DNA from: Muribaculaceae bacterium
GTDB lineage: Bacteria; Bacteroidota; Bacteroidia; Bacteroidales; Muribaculaceae
Direction of reading: 5' to 3'
NCBI GenBank assembly: GCA_009775535.1
Contig: VSPW01000012.1
Span: 1-21,071 of the forward strand
DNA: 21,071 nucleotides
Part shown: in pieces, positions 1-7,606 of the stretch
Numbering within the stretch: position 1 is the stretch's first letter
Layout of the letters: every line of letters begins with the position of its first letter
The notes under the pieces: generated by a model
Database searches by the model: none
What the model saw: the letters and a program-made list of their open reading frames with translations, nothing else
What the model was told of the DNA's origin: nothing
Translations under genes and position numbers: made by a program

Positions 1-1232
1 ATATCATTATATATACGGTTGGTCGCACCGATGTTTTGTTTAATGTAAGCCCCGGCAATCTGTCCGGCTTCAGTACGTAATGCCGTGCAATCTAAAAGGT
101 TGTTTAGAACTTTGTTGCATTCTTCTTGGTTGCGTATGCAGAATGCACCTTGATTATGTACAAGGTCGCGAGCTTCCTTGAATTTCTCATGTTTAGGGCC
201 GAAAACGACAGGTATCCCATATACGGCGGCTTCGTTTATATTATGGATGCCGGCACCAAATCCGCCACCTATGTATGCAATGTCGCCATATCTGTATATG
301 CTAGACAGTTTTCCGAAACTGTCAACTATTATCGCCCTTATATTTTCAGTGCTTTTTTCGGAAAGCTTTTCGTATTCAGACAGCAGCATCGCTTCCCCTT
401 TGAATTTGTCTAATAATACTTTCAGGCGGGGTGCATCAAACTCATGGGGGGCAATGATGGCCTGTGTTGAAGTGCGGTGGGCATTTAGCCATGGGATATA
501 GATATCTTCGTCAGCCTCCCAAGAACTGCCTGCTATTAGGGTGAATTTGCCGCGGGATGTGAAATTCCTTACAGATTCTATGTCAAATGTGGAATTCATT
601 ATGTCGGTTACGCGGTCAAATCTAGTGTCACCTGCGACAGCAACATGCTTTACACCTATAGAATCTAACAGGCGGCGTGAATCCTCGTCCTGGACGTAAA
701 TCCTGTTGAAACACTCAAGCATATTTCGGAAAATTCCTCCCCATGGCTTGAAGAATACCTGTGTGGGGCGAAATATCGAAGATATTATATATGTCGGAAT
801 ATTTCTGGACTTTAGGTTGGAGAGGTAGTTGCCCCAGAACTCATATTTTATGAAAATTACTGTGCGTGGTTTTGCTACATCCAGGAATTGCCTGACATTG
901 GACGGCTTGTCAAACGGAAGGTATGCCACGGCATCAACGTAGCTGTAATTCTTCCGTATCTCATAACCGGAGGGGGAGAAAAATGTAAGCAATATCTTTA
1001 TGTCCGGTTGTTCCCGTTTAAGCCGTTCAATCATCGGACGTCCTTGCTCAAATTCGCCGAGTGATGCTGCATGTATCCACACATCGCATCCACGTGCGCC
1101 AAGGGTAGCACGTATATGCTCTATGGCCTCACTTTGGCCGTGTATCATTTTTTTGATTTTGGCATTGTGCGCTGACATTACGCGTGCACATGCCGCTATC
1201 AGGTGTACAGCTCCGTTGTATAGCGGATTCAT
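1..1232 (-). CDS. kdtA: 3-deoxy-D-manno-octulosonic acid (Kdo) transferase, 3' end outside window
   Basis: Transfers Kdo from CMP-Kdo to lipid A precursor at the inner face of the cytoplasmic membrane, starting the lipopolysaccharide core. I translated the minus strand from the ATG at 1232-1230; the frame stays open for 410 codons to the window edge, so only a short C-terminal piece can be missing for a family of about 410-430 residues. Visible are a hydrophobic N-terminal anchor stretch (about residues 4-20), WIHAASLGEFEQGRP (53-67) with the conserved glutamate E60 of the catalytic site, LLTFFSPSGYEIRKNY, KYEFWGNYL, and the GT-B C-terminal donor-binding half with IGGGFGAGIHNINEAAVYG and VVFGPKHEKF. 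The start lies 15 nt after the gltX stop on the same strand, so the two are probably cotranscribed. No Shine-Dalgarno sequence is visible. Whether one or two Kdo residues are added cannot be told. Confidence 0.93.
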   Translation of the reverse strand, partial: MNPLYNGAVHLIAACARVMSAHNAKIKKMIHGQSEAIEHIRATLGARGCDVWIHAASLGEFEQGRPMIERLKREQPDIKILLTFFSPSGYEIRKNYSYVDAVAYLPFDKPSNVRQFLDVAKPRTVIFIKYEFWGNYLSNLKSRNIPTYIISSIFRPTQVFFKPWGGIFRNMLECFNRIYVQDEDSRRLLDSIGVKHVAVAGDTRFDRVTDIMNSTFDIESVRNFTSRGKFTLIAGSSWEADEDIYIPWLNAHRTSTQAIIAPHEFDAPRLKVLLDKFKGEAMLLSEYEKLSEKSTENIRAIIVDSFGKLSSIYRYGDIAYIGGGFGAGIHNINEAAVYGIPVVFGPKHEKFKEARDLVHNQGAFCIRNQEECNKVLNNLLDCTALRTEAGQIAGAYIKQNIGATNRIYND

Positions 1233-1247
1233 TATATTGGTGGATAT

Positions 1248-2777
1248 TTATTCTGCAGGTGTTATTCGTCCTATGGCCGCACGTAGGCGGGAAATTGTCT
1301 CATCTTTTCCAAGAAGTTCTGTTATGTCAAACATATGAGGCCCTTTGCATTCTCCGACTATAGCAAGACGGAAAGCGTTCATCACGTTGCCCATGTGGTA
1401 TCCGTGATCTGTGATCCAGTTTATGACCACTGGTTCTGCTGATGCACTGGAGAAGTCAGTGGTACTCTGCAACAGAACGATCAGTTCTTCCATGATACGT
1501 GGGGTCTCGGTACTCCAGCGTTTCTTTATATCTTTAGGCGCGTATTCGGTTGGGGCCATGAAGAAAAAGCGGGTTTGATCCCACAGGTCATTTACAAAAT
1601 TGATGCGGCCCTTAACCAAATTGATTATGGAGGCTATGTATTCATCAGAAAGTATGGATGTGTCAACACCGTTTGTATTAAGTACAGGCCTGAAAAGCTG
1701 GGCGAGAGTGAGATTATCGGTGTTTTGGAGATACATGTGGTTGAACCATTTGCCTTTCTCAAATGCGAATTTTGCACCAGCTTTTGAACAATGGTCAAAG
1801 GAAAATTTGGATATCAGTTCTTCCATTGGCATGACTTCTGTGTCATCACCAGGATTCCATCCAAGCAATGCCAGAAAATTCACTACGGCCTGAGGAAGGT
1901 ATCCGCTTTCACGGTATCCTGATGATATGTCACCGCTTTTGGGATCATGCCATTCCAGTGGGAATACCGGGAATCCGAGGCGGTCACCATCACGCTTGCT
2001 TAGTTTGCCTTTTCCGTCTGGCTTAAGCAGCAGAGGAAGATGTACGAATTTAGGCATTGTATCCGTCCAGCCGAAAGCCTCATATAACAGTACATGCAAT
2101 GGTGCAGACGGCAGCCATTCCTCTCCACGTATGACATGTGAGATTTTCATGAGATGGTCGTCAACGATATTTGCCAGATGGTATGTGGGTAGGTCATCGG
2201 CGCTTTTGTATAGGACCTTGTCGTCCAGTATATCACTTTTGATAACTACTTTTCCACGTATAAGGTCATTTACCTCGACATCTCTTCCTGGTTCTACTTT
2301 AAACCTCACTACATATTGTGCGCCTTCATCAAGAAGACGTTGCACCTCTTCTTCCGGCAAAGACAGTGAATTGCGCATTGAAAGGCGAGTTGAGGCATCG
2401 TACTGGAAATTGGGCGTCGATGAACGCCGTGCCTCCAATTCAGCGGGCGTATCAAATGCAAGGTATACCTTGCCGGCATCCATAAGTGTCTTTACATGCT
2501 TGCGGTATATGTCACGGCGTTCGCTCTGTTTGTATGGGCCATAAGGGCCTCCTTCCCGTACGCCTTCATCAATATTGATGCCAAGCCATGCAAGGGATTC
2601 ATTTATATATTCTTCCGCTCCAGGGACAAACCTTTGGGAATCGGTGTCTTCTATGCGTAATATCATTTTCCCTCCGTTCTGGCGGGCAAATAAATAATTG
2701 TAGAGGGCTGTACGCACTCCACCAATATGTAGGGGACCCGTTGGCGACGGGGCAAACCTCACTCTGACGTTGTCCAT
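1248..2777 (-). CDS. gltX: Glutamyl-tRNA synthetase
   Basis: Class I aminoacyl-tRNA synthetase that charges tRNA-Glu in the cytoplasm. The 509-aa protein has the expected length. The N-terminus RFAPSPTGPLHIGG carries the HIGH-type motif at 17-20, followed by RTALYNYLFAR and RIEDTD (41-46). The GEEW / PLLL block precedes the KMSKS-type loop KLSKRDG at 258-264. The anticodon-binding helical domain makes up the C-terminal half. No cysteine zinc knuckle is seen in the YLAFDTPAELEARR region (105-118). The ATG start fits because a good promoter ends 34 bases upstream and the motif spacing from the N-terminus is normal. It is the first gene of a probable gltX-kdtA unit. Confidence 0.97.
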   Translation of the reverse strand: MDNVRVRFAPSPTGPLHIGGVRTALYNYLFARQNGGKMILRIEDTDSQRFVPGAEEYINESLAWLGINIDEGVREGGPYGPYKQSERRDIYRKHVKTLMDAGKVYLAFDTPAELEARRSSTPNFQYDASTRLSMRNSLSLPEEEVQRLLDEGAQYVVRFKVEPGRDVEVNDLIRGKVVIKSDILDDKVLYKSADDLPTYHLANIVDDHLMKISHVIRGEEWLPSAPLHVLLYEAFGWTDTMPKFVHLPLLLKPDGKGKLSKRDGDRLGFPVFPLEWHDPKSGDISSGYRESGYLPQAVVNFLALLGWNPGDDTEVMPMEELISKFSFDHCSKAGAKFAFEKGKWFNHMYLQNTDNLTLAQLFRPVLNTNGVDTSILSDEYIASIINLVKGRINFVNDLWDQTRFFFMAPTEYAPKDIKKRWSTETPRIMEELIVLLQSTTDFSSASAEPVVINWITDHGYHMGNVMNAFRLAIVGECKGPHMFDITELLGKDETISRLRAAIGRITPAE

Positions 2778-2811
2778 TATATAATTTGATTCATTGGTTG
2801 CAAAATATCCG

Positions 2812-2843
2812 CAAAGTTAATAAATTAAGGGCAACCGCACAAA
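2812..2843 (-). promoter_or_regulatory. Bacteroidetes-type promoter for gltX-kdtA
   Basis: On the minus strand TTTG (2843-2840) is followed by exactly 20 nt and then TAACTTTG (2819-2812), matching the -33 TTTG / -7 TAnnTTTG consensus of the Bacteroidetes primary sigma factor. The gltX ATG lies about 34 nt downstream of the -7 box. Confidence 0.75.
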
Positions 2844-2880
2844 TTAATGTATTCCTCAGGCTTTTGTGTTGCTATATATG

Positions 2881-2919
2881 AAAGGCAGATTGCGTATGTC
2901 TATCGTGCAATCTGCCTTT
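2881..2919 (-). terminator. Hairpin terminator behind the beta-barrel gene
   Basis: A perfect 13-bp inverted repeat: AAAGGCAGATTGC (2881-2893) and GCAATCTGCCTTT (2907-2919), with a 13-nt loop. It lies about 50 nt after the stop of the minus-strand outer-membrane protein gene. Seen from the minus strand the stem ends in TTT then CATATA, a weak U-tract. On the plus strand the stem is followed by a longer T run, so it may work in both directions, although no plus-strand gene reads into it. Confidence 0.65.
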
Positions 2920-2970
2920 TTATAGTTTTAGTCAGGTATCTATACCGACCCCCGTCTATTAATCGTTTTT

Positions 2971-3591
2971 CTAGAAGAAATATGCCAGGCGTATTGTCCA
3001 GCAACGGCTTTTGGCCGAAAAATTGTCAAGCAGTTTTGTCTTTAGTGAATATGTCATTCCCCAGGTATAGCTTCCAGAAAGCTGCCACCGGCGCATAATC
3101 TCAACGCCAATGCCTGCAGTAAGCCCAAGGTCGCCGCCTGAATATTTGAATGCTTTGCATCCGTCATTGGCCACCTGTATGGTGAAGTCCGGGCCACCGA
3201 ATATGAATGGTGCTAAATAGTCTTCAAATCCGTCCATTCTTGTCCATTTGAACCTTAGGTGTAGGGGTATCTGTATGCAATGCAGATAGGTGCGTTCGTT
3301 TCCGTATCCCAGTGATGACCATATCAGTTTTTCACCGAGGTTGACTTTTGCGCCCAGTTGGCTGTAATAAAGACCCAGATCTATGCCGAATCCTACACCA
3401 GGAAACATCATCTCGCCCTGTACACCGGCTTGATATCCAATAGCAGTGGATACCGATACAAGGTCCTGCTTGAATTTCAGTGAGGAAAAGTTTAATCCGG
3501 CTGTAGCTGCATAGCGGAACTGGGCCGATGCCTGGTTTGATGCTGTAAGTGCTACCAGGGTTATTATAAGTGATGTTAATATTTTACGCAT
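2971..3591 (-). CDS. Outer-membrane beta-barrel protein, PorT/OMP_b-brl_2 type
   Basis: A 206-aa exported protein. It has a typical signal peptide (MRKILTSLIITL core, likely cleavage after ASA at residue 23) and then alternating polar/hydrophobic strands such as YAATAGLNFSSLKF, GFGIDLGLYYSQLGAKV and LTAGIGVEIMRRWQLSGSY. It ends in WTIRLAYFF, the aromatic C-terminal strand typical of outer-membrane barrels. Length and layout fit the small eight-strand PorT-like barrels common in Bacteroidetes. The substrate or role is unknown; I do not assign it to PorT itself. It stands alone between gltX and hisS with its own promoter and a hairpin terminator, so it looks like a monocistronic gene. Confidence 0.82.
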   Translation of the reverse strand: MRKILTSLIITLVALTASNQASAQFRYAATAGLNFSSLKFKQDLVSVSTAIGYQAGVQGEMMFPGVGFGIDLGLYYSQLGAKVNLGEKLIWSSLGYGNERTYLHCIQIPLHLRFKWTRMDGFEDYLAPFIFGGPDFTIQVANDGCKAFKYSGGDLGLTAGIGVEIMRRWQLSGSYTWGMTYSLKTKLLDNFSAKSRCWTIRLAYFF

Positions 3592-3628
3592 TGCCTGGTC
3601 TTATTTATGGATATTGTAGATTTCGCAT

Positions 3629-3659
3629 CAAATTTACATATTCTTTGGCTGAATGCAGA
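3629..3659 (-). promoter_or_regulatory. Promoter for the beta-barrel gene
   Basis: On the minus strand TAAATTTG (3636-3629) fits the -7 consensus TAnnTTTG. TCTG ends 19 nt upstream of it, a one-base departure from the TTTG -33 box. The ATG at 3591 is about 37 nt downstream. Confidence 0.55.
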
Positions 3660-3704
3660 AAAGATGCGGTATTTTTAATGTTTTTTCCTAATTACACCTG
3701 GAGG

Positions 3705-5069
3705 TTATTTGCCTATAGCTTCAATCAGACTGTCAACTGTCAGCTGTTGCTGTTCGCCGGTAGTCATGTCTTTCAATGTGACTGTGCCATTTTTCATTTC
3801 GTTCTCACCGATTATAGCCACAAATGGGATGTGCAGAGCATCGGCATAGCCCATCTGTTTTTTCATCTTTGCAGGTTCTGGATATATTTCTGCCGAAATT
3901 CCTGCAGAGCGGAGGTCTTTTATCATTTTTAGTGATGCGATGGATTCAGAATGGCCGAAATTGACGAACATTATTCGTGTTCCGGTCTGAGTTTCGTCCG
4001 GGTATAGGTTCAGTGTATTCAATACGTCATAAATGCGGTCTGCGCCGAATGATATGCCTACGCCGGATATACCCGGCATTCCGAATATGCCGGTGAGGTT
4101 GTCGTACCGTCCTCCGCCTGTTATGCTTCCTATTGCTACATCGCGCGCCTTTACCTCTATGATTGTGCCGGTATAGTAGTTAAGTCCACGTGCCAATGAT
4201 ACGTCTAAGTCGAGTTCTGCATCGAGTCCTATTGCTTCGACTCCATTAATCACTGTGGTTAGTTCTTCAACGCCTTTTGTGCCTGTGGGATTCTCTTCAA
4301 GCAATTTGCGCAATGTTTCCAGCCGTTCTTTCACCGTGCCTGAAATTTGAAGTATCGGCTGTAGCCTATTTACGGCTTCATCACTCAGGCCACGTTCACG
4401 CAGTTCGGAGTTCACATTGTCTATGCCGATTTTATCAATCTTGTCGATTGCTACGGTTATGTCTATCAGCTTGTCGGGCTCTCCTATCAGTTCGGCTATC
4501 CCGGCCAGGACCTTGCGGTTGTTGAGCTTTATTGTGATATTGATACCCAGACGACGGAATACTTCATCAATCATCTGTAGAAGCTCAATTTCATTTAGCA
4601 ATGAATCAGAGCCTACTACATCGGCGTCACATTGGTAAAATTCACGGTAACGACCTTTTTGAGGCCTGTCGGCCCGCCATACGGGTTGTATCTGATATCT
4701 TTTGAAAGGGAATTGCAGCTCGTTGCGGTGCTGCACGACAAACCTTGCAAATGGCACAGTGAGGTCATATCGTAAGCCTTTTTCACATATTTTTGATGTG
4801 AGGCGCGGATAATCCTCATTCTCAACCAGCGAGTGGTCCACACCGCGGAGGTATTCGCCTGAATTGAGTATGCGGAACAGCAATTTGTCGCCTTCTTCCC
4901 CGTATTTACCCATTAAGGTCGACAGATTTTCCATTGCGGGTGTCTCTATGGGCCTATAGCCGTGTAGTTTGAATACCTGACGGATTGTATCGAATATATA
5001 ATTCCGGCGGCCCATTTCTGCCGGAGAGAAATCGCGTGTACCTTTGGGTATTGACGGTTTTTGTGCCAT
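3705..5069 (-). CDS. hisS: Histidyl-tRNA synthetase
   Basis: Class II aminoacyl-tRNA synthetase charging tRNA-His. The 454-aa protein starts with IPKGTRDFSPAEMGRRNYIF (7-26). Motif 2 is VWRADRPQKGRYREFYQCDAD (130-150), recognisable by its R...GRYREFYQCD core. The histidine-specific loop LARGLNYYTGTIIEV lies at 292-306, and motif 3 is formed by GGGRYDNL (318-325) with GVGISFGADRI (336-346). The C-terminal anticodon-binding domain starts near residue 365 (RIMFVNFG). The middle insertion (about 180-290) is normal for bacterial HisRS. The gene diverges from the biotin operon across a 96-bp gap. Confidence 0.97.
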   Translation of the reverse strand: MAQKPSIPKGTRDFSPAEMGRRNYIFDTIRQVFKLHGYRPIETPAMENLSTLMGKYGEEGDKLLFRILNSGEYLRGVDHSLVENEDYPRLTSKICEKGLRYDLTVPFARFVVQHRNELQFPFKRYQIQPVWRADRPQKGRYREFYQCDADVVGSDSLLNEIELLQMIDEVFRRLGINITIKLNNRKVLAGIAELIGEPDKLIDITVAIDKIDKIGIDNVNSELRERGLSDEAVNRLQPILQISGTVKERLETLRKLLEENPTGTKGVEELTTVINGVEAIGLDAELDLDVSLARGLNYYTGTIIEVKARDVAIGSITGGGRYDNLTGIFGMPGISGVGISFGADRIYDVLNTLNLYPDETQTGTRIMFVNFGHSESIASLKMIKDLRSAGISAEIYPEPAKMKKQMGYADALHIPFVAIIGENEMKNGTVTLKDMTTGEQQQLTVDSLIEAIGK

Positions 5070-5098
5070 GTCTGTTTGTCTGTTGGGTTTTCAAGCCG

Positions 5099-5106
5099 CA
5101 AATTTA
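5099..5106 (-). promoter_or_regulatory. Putative -7 box for hisS
   Basis: TAAATTTG on the minus strand fits TAnnTTTG, and the hisS ATG lies 30 nt downstream. A matching -33 TTTG is not visible at the right distance, so the assignment is weaker than for gltX. Confidence 0.45.
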
Positions 5107-5131
5107 CGAAATGTAATTGAAAAATAATGTG

Positions 5132-5139
5132 TAAATTTG
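5132..5139 (+). promoter_or_regulatory. Putative -7 box for the biotin operon
   Basis: TAAATTTG on the plus strand fits TAnnTTTG and lies 26 nt before the bioA ATG. No clear -33 TTTG precedes it, which could mean a weak or controlled promoter. Together with the hisS box it forms an 11-bp perfect inverted repeat (5097-5107 and 5131-5141). Confidence 0.5.
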
Positions 5140-5165
5140 CGCATTATTACAGAAACGTAGTATAA

Positions 5166-6476
5166 ATGGAATTAAATACATTGTCAGAAGTATGTGATGC
5201 ATGGGACAGGGAACACCTGTGGCATCCTTATACATCTACTATAAATCCGTTGCCTTGCTATAAGGTGGATTCGGCACATGGTGTCAGGTTGAAGCTGGCA
5301 GATGGCAAGGAGCTGATTGACGGTATGTCTTCGTGGTGGTGCGTGATACATGGTTACAATCATCCGTATATAAACGCCGCCGCCAAAGCTCAGATAGACA
5401 AGATGAGCCACGTTATGTTTGGTGGACTGACACATGAGCCAGCCATAGAACTCGGGAGGCTTCTGATTGAGATGGCATCTCCGTCAATGCATAATGTATT
5501 TTATGCCGATTCTGGATCCGTGGCTGTAGAAGTAGCAATGAAAATGGCTGTACAGGCATCAGTCGCGCGCAGTGGATCACATAAGAAGACGAACTTCGTT
5601 ACAATACGTTCGGGATATCACGGTGACACTTGGAATGCAATGAGTGTCTGTGATCCGGTGACCGGTATGCATGGCGCTTTTGGTCCGTCGCTCCCGGTCA
5701 GGTATTTTGCTCCTGCTCCTATTACGCCGTTTGGTGGAGATTGGAATGATTCTGACATAGAGGGCCTTGATAGGATAATCAGGGAACATCATAATGAACT
5801 TGCAGCCTTGATCCTTGAACCTATTGTACAGGGTGCAGGTGGCATGAGGTTTTATCATCCGCAATATCTACGGGAGGCACGCCGGTTGTGTGATGAATAT
5901 GGATTGTTGCTTATTTTTGATGAAATAGCTACCGGTTTCTGGCGGACGGGACGTTGTTTTGCATGGGAGCATGCTGGAGTCGAACCAGACATAATGTGTG
6001 TTGGTAAAGGCCTTACTGCCGGATATCTGACCTCAAGTGCAGTGCTTACAACCAAAGAAGTGGCTGACACTATTTCAGAAGGAGAAGCCGGTGTCATGAT
6101 GCATGGCCCAACGTTTATGGCAAACCCTTTGGCGTGCGCCATCGCTATTGCATCTATGAAGCTGTTGAGGTCGCAAGATATGGTTTCTATTGTTGGAAAC
6201 ATGGAAACTAAAATAAAAGAGTACATAAAGCCGGCCAGTAATCTGCCAGGTGTACGCGAAGTGCGTGTACTGGGTTCGATAGGAGTCATTGAGATGGAGA
6301 GTCCTGTTGATTTGGCTTCGTTTCAGCGGCAGTGTGTGGAGCGCGGGATATGGGTCAGGCCATTTGGACGAAATGTATATTTCATGCCGCCGTATGTTAT
6401 TGGTGATGATGACTTGAAGTATCTCATATCACAGACTATTTCCATAATTGCAGGGGAGGGACAGACCAAGGTATGA
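5166..6476 (+). CDS. bioA: Adenosylmethionine-8-amino-7-oxononanoate aminotransferase
   Basis: PLP enzyme that converts 8-amino-7-oxononanoate (KAPA) to 7,8-diaminononanoate with S-adenosylmethionine as amino donor, the second step of biotin ring assembly. The 436-aa length fits. Signature pieces are LWHPYTS (18-24), DGMSSWWCVIHGYNHP (52-67), YADSGSVAVEVAMKMA (113-128), LEPIVQGAGGM (217-227) and LIFDEIATGFWRTG (249-262, with D252 contacting the PLP ring nitrogen). The Schiff-base lysine is K281 in VGKGLTAGY, and GPTFMANPLA (314-323) closes the cofactor site. First gene of bioA-bioF-bioGC-bioD; its last four bases overlap the bioF start (ATGA). Confidence 0.97.
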   Translation: MELNTLSEVCDAWDREHLWHPYTSTINPLPCYKVDSAHGVRLKLADGKELIDGMSSWWCVIHGYNHPYINAAAKAQIDKMSHVMFGGLTHEPAIELGRLLIEMASPSMHNVFYADSGSVAVEVAMKMAVQASVARSGSHKKTNFVTIRSGYHGDTWNAMSVCDPVTGMHGAFGPSLPVRYFAPAPITPFGGDWNDSDIEGLDRIIREHHNELAALILEPIVQGAGGMRFYHPQYLREARRLCDEYGLLLIFDEIATGFWRTGRCFAWEHAGVEPDIMCVGKGLTAGYLTSSAVLTTKEVADTISEGEAGVMMHGPTFMANPLACAIAIASMKLLRSQDMVSIVGNMETKIKEYIKPASNLPGVREVRVLGSIGVIEMESPVDLASFQRQCVERGIWVRPFGRNVYFMPPYVIGDDDLKYLISQTISIIAGEGQTKV

Positions 6477-7606
6477 ATTACGGTGCGGTTGTTGATGGTC
6501 TTGCTGCTTCAGGTAACCTAAGGGTGCTGCCTCCGGATGCATCATTATTGCCTGATGTTGTTGATTTGTCGTCAAATGACTATCTTGGGATTGCTGGCGA
6601 TGTAGAGCTACGTACATCCTTTTTTGCGGAAGCGGCTTTGAATGGATTGGCAATGACATCATCTGCATCCCGACTGCTAGCTGGAAATCAGAATGAATAT
6701 TATCTTCTGGAAGATATGCTCGGGCGTCTTTATGGCGGTTGTGCCCTTTTGTTCAACAGTGGCTACCATGCCAATGTCGGGTTGATGTCTTCATTGGCGG
6801 ATAAACGTACCCTTGTTGTTGCCGACAGGCTTGTCCACGCAAGTATAATAGATGGCATAATGTTGTCAAAAGCAGATTTTGTACGTTTCCGGCATAATGA
6901 TTACGGGCATTTGCGTCAGATCATGGAAAAAAAGGCCCGTGATTATGGTTCGGTAATAATTGTGGCGGAATCGGTTTACAGTATGGATGGCGACCGTGCG
7001 GATATTGATGCGCTTGTTAGTGTGAAACGAGATTATCCCGATACATTATTATATATAGACGAGGCTCATGCCTTGGGGGTGGAAGGGCCTGGAGGCCTTG
7101 GGCTTGTAGCGGCTTCCATGTCGCGGGATTATGTTGATGTGATTGTCGGTACGTTCGGAAAGGCTTTGGCTTCATCGGGTGCGTTCTGTGCGACCAGAAA
7201 GGATATAAAAAATTTTTTGGTTAATCATGCACGTAGCCTGATATTTTCCACAGCGTTGCCTCCTGTCACCGTGGCGTGGACACGCAAGGTGTTTGGCCGG
7301 GTGCTAGGGATGGATAGTGCAAGGATGCAACTGAAAAAACTTTCCCATGCCCTTAACGGGATATTGTCATCGTATGGCAATTCTGGCGCTGTTGTCAGCC
7401 ATATACAGCCATTGATTATCGGTGATCCAGTTAAGACGGTCAGCCTGTCACAAAGGTTGTTTGACAAAGGATATAAGGTGTTGCCTATACGGCGTCCTAC
7501 GGTGTCACCGGGGACAGAGCGTTTGCGTTTCAGCCTGTCGGCATCAATATCCATGGAACAGGTCGACTTGTTGGGTAATGTAATGAAAGATTGTTATGCA
7601 ATATAG
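6473..7606 (+). CDS. bioF: 8-amino-7-oxononanoate synthase
   Basis: Alpha-oxoamine synthase that condenses pimeloyl-ACP (or CoA) with L-alanine to KAPA. The 377-aa protein shows SSNDYLGI (33-40), SASRLLAGN (64-72), LFNSGYHANVGL (93-104), YIDEAHALGVEGPGGLG (194-210, with D196 and H199) and VGTFGKALASSGAF (225-238) with the PLP lysine K230. Slightly shorter at the N-terminus than E. coli BioF, but all cofactor motifs are there. The ATG overlaps the bioA stop by 4 nt, and its own 3' end overlaps bioGC by 11 nt, pointing to translational coupling along the operon. Related alpha-oxoamine synthases (KBL) share the fold, but the biotin context decides for BioF. Confidence 0.95.
   Translation: MNYGAVVDGLAASGNLRVLPPDASLLPDVVDLSSNDYLGIAGDVELRTSFFAEAALNGLAMTSSASRLLAGNQNEYYLLEDMLGRLYGGCALLFNSGYHANVGLMSSLADKRTLVVADRLVHASIIDGIMLSKADFVRFRHNDYGHLRQIMEKKARDYGSVIIVAESVYSMDGDRADIDALVSVKRDYPDTLLYIDEAHALGVEGPGGLGLVAASMSRDYVDVIVGTFGKALASSGAFCATRKDIKNFLVNHARSLIFSTALPPVTVAWTRKVFGRVLGMDSARMQLKKLSHALNGILSSYGNSGAVVSHIQPLIIGDPVKTVSLSQRLFDKGYKVLPIRRPTVSPGTERLRFSLSASISMEQVDLLGNVMKDCYAI

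Noticed and set aside
1927..2544. Plus-strand frame of 205 codons
   Set aside because: Lies antisense inside gltX, rich in Ser/Arg with no family features; a shadow of the real gene's codon use.
5070..5165. Biotin or T-box type riboswitch in the hisS/bioA gap
   Set aside because: The gap is only 96 bp and is taken up by two divergent promoters; no conserved RNA fold is visible.
5855..6289. Minus-strand frame of 144 codons
   Set aside because: Antisense within bioA, whose motifs run through the whole region on the plus strand.
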